A stretch of 64,000 bases of DNA from Acidimicrobiia bacterium (GTDB taxonomy: Bacteria > Acidobacteriota > Terriglobia > Bryobacterales > Bryobacteraceae). Below are positions 28,594 to 37,110 of this stretch, one piece after another; within the stretch, counting starts at the first letter, position 1; each line of letters begins with the position of its first letter. Location: assembly GCA_016871315.1 (NCBI GenBank), contig VFZE01000016.1, positions 53,738 through 117,737 on the forward strand. The letters run 5' to 3'. Below the pieces are notes generated by a model that was not told where the DNA came from, searched no databases, and saw nothing but the letters and a program-made list of their open reading frames with translations. The position numbers and the translations under genes are program-made.

Positions 28594-29253
28594 CTAGTGG
28601 AACAGGTAGCTGATACCAAACAGCGGCATGAAGTTGTGCACCCAGCCGCTCAACTTGGCTCCGGGCGCGGGAAGAATGACATCCGTGGGGAAGGGCGTGG
28701 CGTAGTCACGGAATTCGGCCCGCAGCACGGTACGTGAGCCGAGCGCAACCTTGATACCAGCCCCGGCGCTGACTACAGGCTGCCACTGCCTGGTATGGGT
28801 GAGGATGGCAAATTCGGCGAGCGGCTGAAAGGCGCGCTCGACGCCGGTTCCCGCGTACTGCTTGATGCCTCCGCCGATGGCAAAGTAGGGGCGGATGCGG
28901 TCTTCGCGGGTGGTGGCATAAATCAGCAGGTCGTAGTGCACGGTGTTGGAATATCCGCTGAAGGTGAACTGGTTGCCGCCGGAGGTTACCTTCATGTCGT
29001 TCTTCTCGAACAGGTACCGGATCTCGCCGCCCAGCCGGCCCGAGGCGTTGTGCCCCAACCAGCCGCCTGCGGACCAACCCGGGCGAAAGCCGGTTTCACC
29101 GGACCCGCGTGGCGAAGTGACGGAATTGTTCAGGTAGAAGCCGCCCCCTCCCATGGCGCCGACTTCCCACTGCTGGGCGAGCGCAGACATGGCTGTGAGA
29201 GCCATGCAGATAGCCGAAACACACATGTAGCGGAGTATCGATCGGTTGCTCAT
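28594..29253 (-). CDS. Small outer-membrane beta-barrel protein
   Basis: 219 residues with a signal peptide (ILRYMCVSAICMALTAMSALAQ) and an OmpA/OmpW-like eight-strand pattern: EVGAMGGGGFYLN, YFAIGGGIKQYAG, VSAGAGIKVALGSRTVLRAEFRDY and a terminal LFGISYLFH strand. No family can be named securely. GGAGAAC precedes the ATG. It lies between the large propeller protein (21 nt upstream) and the decaheme cytochrome (57 nt downstream), so it may belong to the same surface unit. Confidence 0.8.
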   Translation of the reverse strand: MSNRSILRYMCVSAICMALTAMSALAQQWEVGAMGGGGFYLNNSVTSPRGSGETGFRPGWSAGGWLGHNASGRLGGEIRYLFEKNDMKVTSGGNQFTFSGYSNTVHYDLLIYATTREDRIRPYFAIGGGIKQYAGTGVERAFQPLAEFAILTHTRQWQPVVSAGAGIKVALGSRTVLRAEFRDYATPFPTDVILPAPGAKLSGWVHNFMPLFGISYLFH

Positions 29254-29274
29254 ACTTGTTCTCCTGTCTGGTCT

Positions 29275-32271
29275 CTATTGGACGACTCGAACGGCCAGCT
29301 CCGTGGAACCGCCGGACTGGAAGATCACCAGTGGTTGCTGGACTCCGAGCGGCACAAAGCCGGGGACCTCAGCATTGATTTGATAGACGCCGACCTGACC
29401 GGGACTCAAACCGGCAAAAATGATGGGAAGGTCGATGCCGGCCAGGGTCACCCTCGGCTCGACCAGCGTGGTCAATGGCGGATCGCCAGGGGCCGGCGTA
29501 CCGGCGTCAATCACAGGATTGGTACGGCCCAACCCGGTGAGGAAGATAACGATAGTGTCCCCGCGATGGATCGGATTGGACAAGGTGACAAATTCGCCGT
29601 TGCGGTCGCGGATGAGGGTTGGCACATCCGCCAGCGTGCCCACCGAGGAGCGGAATACCCCGGGCGCACCGGGCCGGACCTGGAGGTTGAAATTGTCGCT
29701 GATGCCGCCCGGAGTGCGGAGAATCATGGTGACGTTACCTTCGACATTGAAGGGCATCTGGGCGTTGATCTGCGACGGGGAGACGAACAGGATCGGCGTG
29801 GGGATGCCGTTGACCGTGAGGCAGCTTTCTCCGAGCGCCGTGGGCAGCGGCAATTCACGCGAGGCGAGGTTGACCGGGCTCAAATTGCTCCCCGTGATGC
29901 TGATCAGGCCGCCGGGGGAAAGTCCCGGGGATCCGTCTGCGGCGTTCACGACGCGGGAGATCTGGGGCGGCGGCACCGCAGCGTCATAGTTCCAGGGCAA
30001 AACGGTGAAGCCGGAAGCGGTCAGGTTGATGATCACGTTGCGGCTGAACAGCGGAGCCAGCGTGCGGGTGAAGGCGAATGACTCGCTTCCCAGAAGCGGC
30101 GCTTCGGCCATGCGCGTGGCGCGCGTGGTGGCCGACGCCGCCTGAACGTCGAGGCGCTGAATGACACCCGGGCTGGTGGCGTCGGGCGCCGTCGTGCGGA
30201 GAGCGAATTCATCGATGAAAACAAAACCGGATGACCTGCCAGTGCCGCTCTCCAAGGTTCTGACCGTGACCAGGGAGGAGTTCAACAGACGGTCACCGAC
30301 CACGAACTGATCGAAGCTGGAGGCCGCGTATGCGCCGCCAAACCTGTCGACGTCCTTCCTGGAGATGGTGAACGAATCCACGTTGGCGTTATAAAGAAGA
30401 ACGTTGCCTGTGGACTGCGCGGCCATGATCGAACCGCCGTTGGCGGAGGCGATCAGGACGGTGTCGATGGAGACGTCGTTGTTGTAGACGCCGAGGGTAG
30501 GCAACTGCGTGGCGGTACGTGTCGTCATATCGACGCGGTCGATGGTATGAACGGGACCGGCGACGCGGTTGGCCGCCAGAATCGCCTTGCCGGAAGCGGC
30601 GATGGAGCGCGGGTAGTGGCCACCCGGCATCCGGATGAAGGGCTGGGGCTCCAGCGTCTCCAGATCGTATACGACGATGATCTGGGAGTTGTCGCTTCCG
30701 ATGAGCAGATGACGGCGGTCAAAAGTGATTGCCATCTGCGTGGGCGTATTGCCGGTAGGCAGGCGGGCCGTCAGATTGTAGGTGACGCCGTCAAACACGA
30801 GCACTTCGTTGGTGTCCTGGCGAAGCAGGAAGAAGCGGTCGCGTGTGGGATCGGCGAGAACGTCGACGAGCTTTCCGGGCACGTTGACCACGGTGCCGCG
30901 CTGATCCGGCTCACGGTTGTTGATGAGCACGCGAATGGAGGCGGGCAAGTTCACGGCGGCCGAAGAGCTGATGGTAATGGTGGCCTGCAGCGTCCCCTTC
31001 AGGTTCTGAAATGCATTGGGGTCGACACTGATGCGAACCGTGGCCGGCGTCACGCCGCTGGACGGGGAAATGCGGATTCCGGGCGTCGTGGTGGAGAGGG
31101 CAAAGCCGGTAGAGCCGCCACCGGGGTTGACGATGCCGATTTCCTGAGTGGCGACGCGGCGGTCGCAGAAGTTGCCGCGGAAGATCACGTCTTCCTGGGT
31201 GGCAACGACGCGGTGCTCCCTGTCGAGCCCACCGACGGGCAGAATGAGAACCCCGCTGTCGGAGATCGCATAGGCGACCATGCCGTCGGAGCGAAGAGCG
31301 CCCTTGCCTCCGAGGTGCTCGGGCAGTTGCAGTCTCTCTCGCACGCGGAGATTGGAAGCGTCCAGCACTTGGAGAACGGGCGCCTGCCGGCCTGGCTCGC
31401 CGCCGCCGCTGGTGGGAACCTCCGAATATATCGTGTCGCGATCAGAATCGTAGATGTGTCCGCCAAAGTTGAGGGAGCCGTTCGGACTCGGGAACTGTGC
31501 GAGCACGCTGCCCTCGCGGTCTTCCAGGACCCAGCCACCAACGAAACGGGTTCCGTCGCGGTTCACTCCGACAGCCCGGGGCCCCATGGTGGGGGTGGAG
31601 GTGAAGCCGATGACGCGCAGCTGGCGGAGTTCAACGGCATAGCGGAAAGTGAACACGTCGGTGAGCCCGAAGATGGTCCGGCCATCACCGGAGACTCCCA
31701 CCGATGCCGCGACAATGTTGGGCGGGAAGCTGGCCGCCGGAGCAGGCAGCGAGGTGGCCGTCAGTCCACTGATGGTTTGCAGCAACTGCGTGGCCCCGGA
31801 AACGGGATCCAGAAGCTGGAAGTCGGTGCTGGTGACCACCAACGCCCGGCCGTCGATGCCGAACCCCACACCGAGAACAGGGGAGCCGAGCACGAAGGTC
31901 TGCCTGCCGCGTGTGTTGAGATCAATGACGGTGAGGCTGTTGGCCGGACTGTTCGGGGCGGTAAAGTTGCCGAAATGGCCAACCACCAGGTGTCTGGCGT
32001 CGGGCGACAGCGCGAGCGAACTCGGCTGCGCGGCCACGTTCATGGAGGTCTGAATAGAGCCATCGGCAATCGACATCACCTCGATCCGGTTGGCGGTAAA
32101 ATTCGCCACATATAGGACGCCGCGCCCTTCATCGAGCGCGAGGTCGGAGGCATGGCCGCCAATAGGCACCACCCTACCGAAGGTCCCGGCGAGCGCCGTA
32201 GGCGCAAGCAGAGCCATCCATAGCCACCCACACAGGTGAGTCCTCCCACGTGTTGTCATCATCCTCGTCAT
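29275..32271 (-). CDS. Large secreted propeller protein with Solibacter-type C-terminal domain
   Basis: About 998 residues with a signal peptide (LWMALLAPTALAG). The N-terminal third is a YVTN/NHL-like propeller (SDLALDEGRGVLYVANFTAN, SSLALSPDARHLVVGHFGN). A second set of repeats follows after a short Ig-like stretch (RISPSSGVTPATVRISVDP). The last ~240 residues are the Solibacter C-terminal domain: VVNAADGSPGLSPGGLISI, ILFVSPSQINAQMPF and GLGRTNPVIDAG. Function unknown; probably extracellular or surface-bound. Start uncertain among ATGs at 32271 and just downstream. It lies 21 nt before the small barrel gene. Confidence 0.85.
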   Translation of the reverse strand: MTRMMTTRGRTHLCGWLWMALLAPTALAGTFGRVVPIGGHASDLALDEGRGVLYVANFTANRIEVMSIADGSIQTSMNVAAQPSSLALSPDARHLVVGHFGNFTAPNSPANSLTVIDLNTRGRQTFVLGSPVLGVGFGIDGRALVVTSTDFQLLDPVSGATQLLQTISGLTATSLPAPAASFPPNIVAASVGVSGDGRTIFGLTDVFTFRYAVELRQLRVIGFTSTPTMGPRAVGVNRDGTRFVGGWVLEDREGSVLAQFPSPNGSLNFGGHIYDSDRDTIYSEVPTSGGGEPGRQAPVLQVLDASNLRVRERLQLPEHLGGKGALRSDGMVAYAISDSGVLILPVGGLDREHRVVATQEDVIFRGNFCDRRVATQEIGIVNPGGGSTGFALSTTTPGIRISPSSGVTPATVRISVDPNAFQNLKGTLQATITISSSAAVNLPASIRVLINNREPDQRGTVVNVPGKLVDVLADPTRDRFFLLRQDTNEVLVFDGVTYNLTARLPTGNTPTQMAITFDRRHLLIGSDNSQIIVVYDLETLEPQPFIRMPGGHYPRSIAASGKAILAANRVAGPVHTIDRVDMTTRTATQLPTLGVYNNDVSIDTVLIASANGGSIMAAQSTGNVLLYNANVDSFTISRKDVDRFGGAYAASSFDQFVVGDRLLNSSLVTVRTLESGTGRSSGFVFIDEFALRTTAPDATSPGVIQRLDVQAASATTRATRMAEAPLLGSESFAFTRTLAPLFSRNVIINLTASGFTVLPWNYDAAVPPPQISRVVNAADGSPGLSPGGLISITGSNLSPVNLASRELPLPTALGESCLTVNGIPTPILFVSPSQINAQMPFNVEGNVTMILRTPGGISDNFNLQVRPGAPGVFRSSVGTLADVPTLIRDRNGEFVTLSNPIHRGDTIVIFLTGLGRTNPVIDAGTPAPGDPPLTTLVEPRVTLAGIDLPIIFAGLSPGQVGVYQINAEVPGFVPLGVQQPLVIFQSGGSTELAVRVVQ

Positions 32272-32339
32272 AACTTGTTCACTCCCATCAAACGACACTA
32301 CTTACCAACAGCTTTTTCGCCGCCGAATCCGCGCTCCAA

Positions 32340-32378
32340 CCGCCGGCCTGCCTCCTCATGAACCGCGCAGGCCGGCGG
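32340..32378 (-). terminator. Strong hairpin downstream of the Tad operon
   Basis: A perfect 12-base inverted repeat (CCGCCGGCCTGC at 32340-32351 with GCAGGCCGGCGG at 32367-32378, 15-base loop) lies between the 30-residue membrane peptide gene and the large propeller gene. No T-run follows, so it may be an attenuating or Rho-assisted terminator, or an mRNA-stabilising hairpin that separates the Tad genes from the cytochrome-barrel unit. Confidence 0.5.
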
Positions 32379-32418
32379 AGTGGAACGCCGGAATCGGCGC
32401 CACCGAAGCGAACCACGC

Positions 32419-32511
32419 TTACTCGGCGTTCTTACGCCGGCGCAGCACGATCACGCCCAGAAACAGCACCGCCAAAACGGTGCAGACGATCCGTACCAAA
32501 GTGCTATCCAT
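32419..32511 (-). CDS. 30-residue single-pass membrane peptide at the end of the Tad operon
   Basis: The ATG at 32511 opens MDSTLVRIVCTVLAVLFLGV and continues through a hydrophobic helix to an Arg/Lys tail (LRRRKNAE) before TAA. AAAGGAGAGAGG lies just upstream, a very good ribosome site. It is 38 nt after tadC on the same strand. The helix with a positive tail suggests an N-out membrane peptide or a tail-like anchor. It has no GxxxxEY prepilin site, so it is not an obvious Flp pilin. Confidence 0.62.
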   Translation of the reverse strand: MDSTLVRIVCTVLAVLFLGVIVLRRRKNAE

Positions 32512-32548
32512 CGCCTCTCTCCTTTCTTAAAGAGTGAATAGAAATAAT

Positions 32549-33469
32549 TCACATGTTGTTCATCATCGGAATCAGGTCCCGCATGATTTTTACGACCATG
32601 GGTCCAACCGTCACCACAAACAGGGACGGCATGATGCAGAAAAAGATCGGAAACACGAGCTTGACGCCGAGCTTGGCCGCTTTCTCCTCGGCAATCTGGC
32701 GTGCCTGCACGCGCATAAAATCGGAATGGGCGCGGAGGCTCTGCGCGACACCGGTTCCAAACCGGTCGGCTTGAATCAGAACAGCGACGAGCTTCTTCAA
32801 GTCATCGACGTTGGTGCGCTCGGCGAGATTCCGCAGTGCGTCAATCCGGCGTTTCCCCGCCTTCAGCTCGTAGTTGACCATCGCGAACTCTTCGCTGATT
32901 TCCGGGTGCGCCTGATCCAAGTCCTTGGCGACCTGCACCACGGCCTGGTCCAAGCCCAGGCCGCTCTCCACGCAGACGACGAGCAGGTCGAGCGCGTTCG
33001 GCAGGCCGCGCCGGATCTCCTTCTGGCGCTTCTTCGCCTTGAGGTTGACGTACTCGTTGGGGAGAAAGAAACCCATGGCGACGCTGGCCAGCACGGCCAT
33101 CAGTTTGTTGGAAGGATCGGCGGTGGAGCCGGCGACAGCCAGGCTCATGAGCAGGGGAAGACCAATGCCCAGCAGAACCTTGGAGCCATAAAAGAACTTC
33201 ATCGCGTTCGGGTTCTTGATCCCGGCGCGGATCATGCGCCGCTGGACGACCGTAGCGTCCTTGGGATTCACCGGCAGGATGGTGCCGAGCTTCTTGACCA
33301 GTTCGTGGAAAACCAGGCTCGGGTGGATCGGCGCCTGCTCGGCGGGAATCTCCGATGTGCCGGTGACGCGCTCAACGGCTTCCTTGGGACGCACCCAGAG
33401 CTTCATGCCGATCGCCGCGCCAGCGACGGCGATCATCACGAACAGAAGGGTACTGAATAGCAGCGTCAT
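32549..33469 (-). CDS. tadC: Tad inner-membrane platform protein TadC
   Basis: 306-residue T2SSF-domain protein with an N-terminal membrane segment, the GspF core (LPNALDLLVVCVESGLGLDQAV through AVLIQADRFGTGVAQSLRAHSD) and two C-terminal membrane segments ending FVVTVGPMVVKIMRDL. TadC and TadB form the inner-membrane platform moved by the TadA ATPase. It starts 6 nt after tadB, and the tandem order tadA-tadB-tadC is classical. Confidence 0.93.
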   Translation of the reverse strand: MTLLFSTLLFVMIAVAGAAIGMKLWVRPKEAVERVTGTSEIPAEQAPIHPSLVFHELVKKLGTILPVNPKDATVVQRRMIRAGIKNPNAMKFFYGSKVLLGIGLPLLMSLAVAGSTADPSNKLMAVLASVAMGFFLPNEYVNLKAKKRQKEIRRGLPNALDLLVVCVESGLGLDQAVVQVAKDLDQAHPEISEEFAMVNYELKAGKRRIDALRNLAERTNVDDLKKLVAVLIQADRFGTGVAQSLRAHSDFMRVQARQIAEEKAAKLGVKLVFPIFFCIMPSLFVVTVGPMVVKIMRDLIPMMNNM

Positions 33470-33475
33470 TGTTGG

Positions 33476-34456
33476 TTACACCTCAATCGTTACGATCTTC
33501 TTGATGATCAGGTAGCCAATCACCTGCAACAGAATGGCGGCGCCCATCATGTAGTTGCCGGTCTCGTCCTCGATGAAGAAGCTGACGTAGTTGGGATTGA
33601 CGTAGAACATGATCAGAGCGACACCCATCGGAATACAGGTGAGAGCGATGCCGGTCATGCGTCCATGGGCGCTGATGGCGCGGATCTTGCCGCGAAGCTT
33701 GAAACGCTCCCGGATCACGTAGGCCAGTTTGTCGAGAATCTCGGCCAAGTTGCCGCCCGTGCGCTTTTGCAGCAGCACGGCGGATATGAAGAAGTGGACA
33801 TCGAGCAGCGGCACGCGTTTGGCCAGCTTCATAAGGGCCTGATCCAGTGGCAGGCCAAGATTGTGCTCATCGAAGGTACGGCGAAACTCGCCGGCCAATG
33901 GCTCCTGGAACTCGCGGTGGATCATTTCCAGCGACACCGAAAAGGCGTGACCGGCGCGCATGGAGCGGGCCAGAAACTCCAGACTCTCCGGAAAGAGTTC
34001 CTCAAAGCGTCTAAAGCGCTTTGCACGGATGCGCACGACATAGAGAATGGGAATTGCCATGCCCACGATGCCGGCCAGCAGCTGAACACTCAGGTAGGGG
34101 ACGGGCAGGAAGACGCGGGCGAACATGAACGCACCCAGGAACATCGCCAGGCAGGCATGCACCATCCGGGCGGGCTTCCACCGCAGGCCAGCCTGCTCCA
34201 GGAGATCCTCAATGCGCTTGAGCAGCTGAAACTTCTTCAGCAGCCGCATGGCAAAGCGGCCCTGGCGGAAATCCTCGCTGGTGATCAACTGCTGCGGCCC
34301 ACCGGAGGCCTTGGTTTTCTTTTCCTTCTTGGGTTTCTCCAGAATCCGGGCTTTGATCTTGTCGGCGTCGGCGCTGCGCATGGCCTTGGACAAGAACCAC
34401 CAAAGGCCAACCGAAATCAGCCAGATCAGAGCGAAAATAAGCAGGAAGCTTTGCAT
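33476..34456 (-). CDS. tadB: Tad inner-membrane platform protein TadB
   Basis: 326-residue T2SSF protein: N-terminal segment FLLIFALIWLISVGLWWFL, a lysine-rich cytoplasmic loop, a central pair of helices, then the GspF core FPESLEFLARSMRAGHAFSVSLEMI and PLLDVHFFISAVLLQKRTGGNLAEIL. It partners TadC in the Flp pilus platform. tadA ends 33 nt upstream. Confidence 0.93.
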   Translation of the reverse strand: MQSFLLIFALIWLISVGLWWFLSKAMRSADADKIKARILEKPKKEKKTKASGGPQQLITSEDFRQGRFAMRLLKKFQLLKRIEDLLEQAGLRWKPARMVHACLAMFLGAFMFARVFLPVPYLSVQLLAGIVGMAIPILYVVRIRAKRFRRFEELFPESLEFLARSMRAGHAFSVSLEMIHREFQEPLAGEFRRTFDEHNLGLPLDQALMKLAKRVPLLDVHFFISAVLLQKRTGGNLAEILDKLAYVIRERFKLRGKIRAISAHGRMTGIALTCIPMGVALIMFYVNPNYVSFFIEDETGNYMMGAAILLQVIGYLIIKKIVTIEV

Positions 34457-34489
34457 GTCTATTTCCTCAGGGCTCCCATAGCGTGATCC

Positions 34490-35863
34490 TCAGACCTCCA
34501 AAACCTCGTCAAACAGATCGGGCCGCAGCCGGATGCCGGCCGACAGCAGCTTCTCGTAGAACTTCGGGCGGATCCCGGTGGCGGCAAATCGGCCCACCAC
34601 GGTGCCTTCCGGGCTTAATCCCCGCTTCTCGAAAACGAAGATGTCCTGAAGGGTGATTACTTCGCCTTCCATGCCGGTCACCTCCGTCACACTGGTGACG
34701 CGGCGGGAGCCGTCGCTGAGGCGGGAGGCCTGTACAAGAAGATTGACGGCGCTCGAAATCTGCTGGCGAATGCTCACCAGCTGCATGTTGGCGTTGGCGA
34801 GTGAAACCATGACCTCAAGGCGGGAAACGGCGTCACGCGGCGAGTTGGCGTGAATCGTGGTCAGCGAGCCGTCGTGGCCGGTGTTCATGGCCTGAAGCAT
34901 GTCCAGAGCCTCCTCGCCGCGGCACTCGCCAACGACGATGCGGTCCGGGCGCATACGCAAGCTGTTGATGAGCAGCTCGCGCTGGCGCACGGCGCCATGG
35001 CCTTCCAGGTTGGGCGGCCTTGTTTCCAGGCGCGCCACGTGAGGCTGCTTGAGCTGTAATTCGGCGGCGTCTTCAATCGTGACGATGCGCTCCTTGGAAT
35101 TGATGAAGGAGCTGAGAGCGTTCAGGAGTGTGGTCTTACCGGCGCCGGTTCCGCCGGCGATAATAATGTTCATGCGGGCCTTGACGGCGGCTTCCAGCAG
35201 TTCCATCATGCCCGGCGTAAGCGCGCGGCGCTCCACCAGATCGGCGGGCATCAGTTTGTCGGTGCTGAAGCGGCGAATCGACAGCAGCGGTCCATCGACG
35301 GCCAGCGGCGGAATGATGGCGTTGACGCGGGAACCGTCGGTGAGGCGGGCGTCCACCATCGGCGTGGATTCGTCGATACGGCGGCCTACCTGGGAGACGA
35401 TCTTATCGATGATGCGGATGAGGTGGGGATCATCGCGGAAGGTCACGCTGGTCAACTCAAGCAGACCGCGGCGTTCGACATAGACCTGCTTGTGTGTGTT
35501 GACGAGGATATCGGAGATGGTTGGATCCTGAAGCAGCGGCTCAAGCGGACCGAGACCAAAAACCTCGTCCAGAACTTCGTCGCAGATCTGCTGCTTTTCG
35601 ACCGAACTGAGCAGAGTCTGCTCGCCGTCGATGAGAGTCATCAGCGCCTGACGGACTTCGCTGCGCACGCGCTGATTGTCGATGGTGGCCAACGCCTCCA
35701 GATTGATCTTGTCCAGGAGCTTGCGGTGGAGGGTGAATTTCAGTTCCTGGTATTCGGGCTTCAGCGCGCCGCGGGAGCGGCCGACGTTCTTCATCAGCCG
35801 CTGTTCCCAGCTCACCTGCTGGTCGGCTTGTACGATTCCTCTTGGGTCCAGATTCGGCAGCAT
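34490..35863 (-). CDS. tadA: Tad pilus assembly ATPase TadA/CpaF
   Basis: 457-residue secretion ATPase that powers Flp pilus extension and retraction. Walker A is [20 protein letters not shown], the Asp box region [19 protein letters not shown], Walker [21 protein letters not shown] and the His box [22 protein letters not shown]. The N-terminal CpaF domain contains [20 protein letters not shown]. It lies between tadZ and tadB. Confidence 0.95.
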   Translation of the reverse strand: MLPNLDPRGIVQADQQVSWEQRLMKNVGRSRGALKPEYQELKFTLHRKLLDKINLEALATIDNQRVRSEVRQALMTLIDGEQTLLSSVEKQQICDEVLDEVFGLGPLEPLLQDPTISDILVNTHKQVYVERRGLLELTSVTFRDDPHLIRIIDKIVSQVGRRIDESTPMVDARLTDGSRVNAIIPPLAVDGPLLSIRRFSTDKLMPADLVERRALTPGMMELLEAAVKARMNIIIAGGTGAGKTTLLNALSSFINSKERIVTIEDAAELQLKQPHVARLETRPPNLEGHGAVRQRELLINSLRMRPDRIVVGECRGEEALDMLQAMNTGHDGSLTTIHANSPRDAVSRLEVMVSLANANMQLVSIRQQISSAVNLLVQASRLSDGSRRVTSVTEVTGMEGEVITLQDIFVFEKRGLSPEGTVVGRFAATGIRPKFYEKLLSAGIRLRPDLFDEVLEV

Positions 35864-35884
35864 GTCAGGCTCTCAAAGCGTCTC

Positions 35885-37093
35885 CTAGGTTTGTGAAAGC
35901 GCGGGTTTGGTTTCAGCCAATGGCTTGTTCCCCCTCTTTTCGGAGGCGGCGGCGCCGGATACCTTGTTCGCCAGGGCCGCGATCGACTTGCCCAGCTCGC
36001 AGTCCGGAGCAAGGGGCTGGCCGAGCGAAATCACGCGGTGCAAGGAAAAATAGTCGTTCGGAATGGCGGCGTGCACCTGGCGGTTGAAAATCTTCTCCAT
36101 GTCGGAGTTGCCAATGCCGTCCTTACGGCTCAGGCGGTTGACGACGACCTGGTAGCGATCCTGCGGGAAGCCCAGTTGCTGCAGCATCTGTACGGCCTTG
36201 CGGGCCATGTGGAGGCTGGCCAGATCGGCGGTCGAAACGAGGTAGGCTTGGTCGGATTCGGAAACGGCCAGGAGGCTAACGCGGTGGAAGATCGTCGGAC
36301 TGTCCAAAATGACCCAGTCGTACAGAAGACGCGCGTATTCGAGTACGTCATGGAGGCGGGCCGGGTCCAGCGCGTCGCTGTGCGGCTGGTCGGGCGCCGC
36401 CAGCACATCGATCCCCCCGTTGCTGGCTGTAAGCGCCGACCAGAGGCCCGCATCCATGCGGTCTGCCTGCTCCAGCGCATCGACGATCGAGTAGTTGGTT
36501 TGCAGCTTGAGATAGAAGGCGATGGTGCCGCCTTCCAGATCGAGATCGACCAGCAGAACCCGTTTACCGGTTGCCTTCCGGATGGCAAAAGCGGTGTGTG
36601 TGGCCAAGGTGGAACTGCCGGCGCCTGGTTTGGCCGAGCTGAACGCAACCACTTTGCCCAGTTCCGGCTCTGATTCGATTTCCGGGACGCGCAGCCGCCG
36701 TAGGCGGGCCACCGCGTCGCGCTGTTCATTGGCGGCAAACGGGGCATATAGGAACTCACTGCCGCCAAGCCGCAGGATGGTCACCACGGCGACAGAGTCG
36801 TTGGTCCGGTGCAGCCCGACCACCTGAACCGGTGGACGGAGGCCGGCAATAAAGCGGATGAGATCGGAGGCAGTATCCAGGTCCGAGGCGACGTCGATGA
36901 GAACAACGTCCGGCTTGAGCTGCCGCAGACGGATGTCCAGGGTGTTGCGAGCCGGGTAGTTTTTCAGATCCGCCAGGATCTGAAACGAGCGGTTTTCCGC
37001 CAGCGAATCGGAGAACTGTTGCGCCAGTTCCCGGTCCGGGCAGATCACCAGCGCGGTCAGCGCGGTCTCCCTAGCTCTGCGGCGTTGTTCCAT
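35885..37093 (-). CDS. tadZ: Pilus localisation ATPase TadZ/CpaE
   Basis: 402 residues: an N-terminal receiver-like domain (LTALVICPDRELAQQFSDSL, VVLIDVASDLD) and a MinD/ParA-type ATPase with the atypical P-loop SAKPGAGSSTLATHTAFA and VLLVDLDLEGGTIAFYL. CpaE/TadZ proteins position the Tad machine at a pole or focus. The receiver-like half has an Asp in VLIDV but no clear phosphorylation context. It lies between the secretin and tadA genes, all closely spaced. Confidence 0.9.
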   Translation of the reverse strand: MEQRRRARETALTALVICPDRELAQQFSDSLAENRSFQILADLKNYPARNTLDIRLRQLKPDVVLIDVASDLDTASDLIRFIAGLRPPVQVVGLHRTNDSVAVVTILRLGGSEFLYAPFAANEQRDAVARLRRLRVPEIESEPELGKVVAFSSAKPGAGSSTLATHTAFAIRKATGKRVLLVDLDLEGGTIAFYLKLQTNYSIVDALEQADRMDAGLWSALTASNGGIDVLAAPDQPHSDALDPARLHDVLEYARLLYDWVILDSPTIFHRVSLLAVSESDQAYLVSTADLASLHMARKAVQMLQQLGFPQDRYQVVVNRLSRKDGIGNSDMEKIFNRQVHAAIPNDYFSLHRVISLGQPLAPDCELGKSIAALANKVSGAAASEKRGNKPLAETKPALSQT

Positions 37094-37110
37094 GGACTGA
37101 GTCTCAGCTG

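Noticed and set aside
28594..29253. Small barrel as the MtrB-type conduit partner
   Set aside because: At 219 residues it makes about eight strands, too narrow to hold a decaheme cytochrome.
32419..32511. The 30-residue peptide as an Flp pilin
   Set aside because: It lacks the leader, GxxxxEY processing site and length of Flp pilins.
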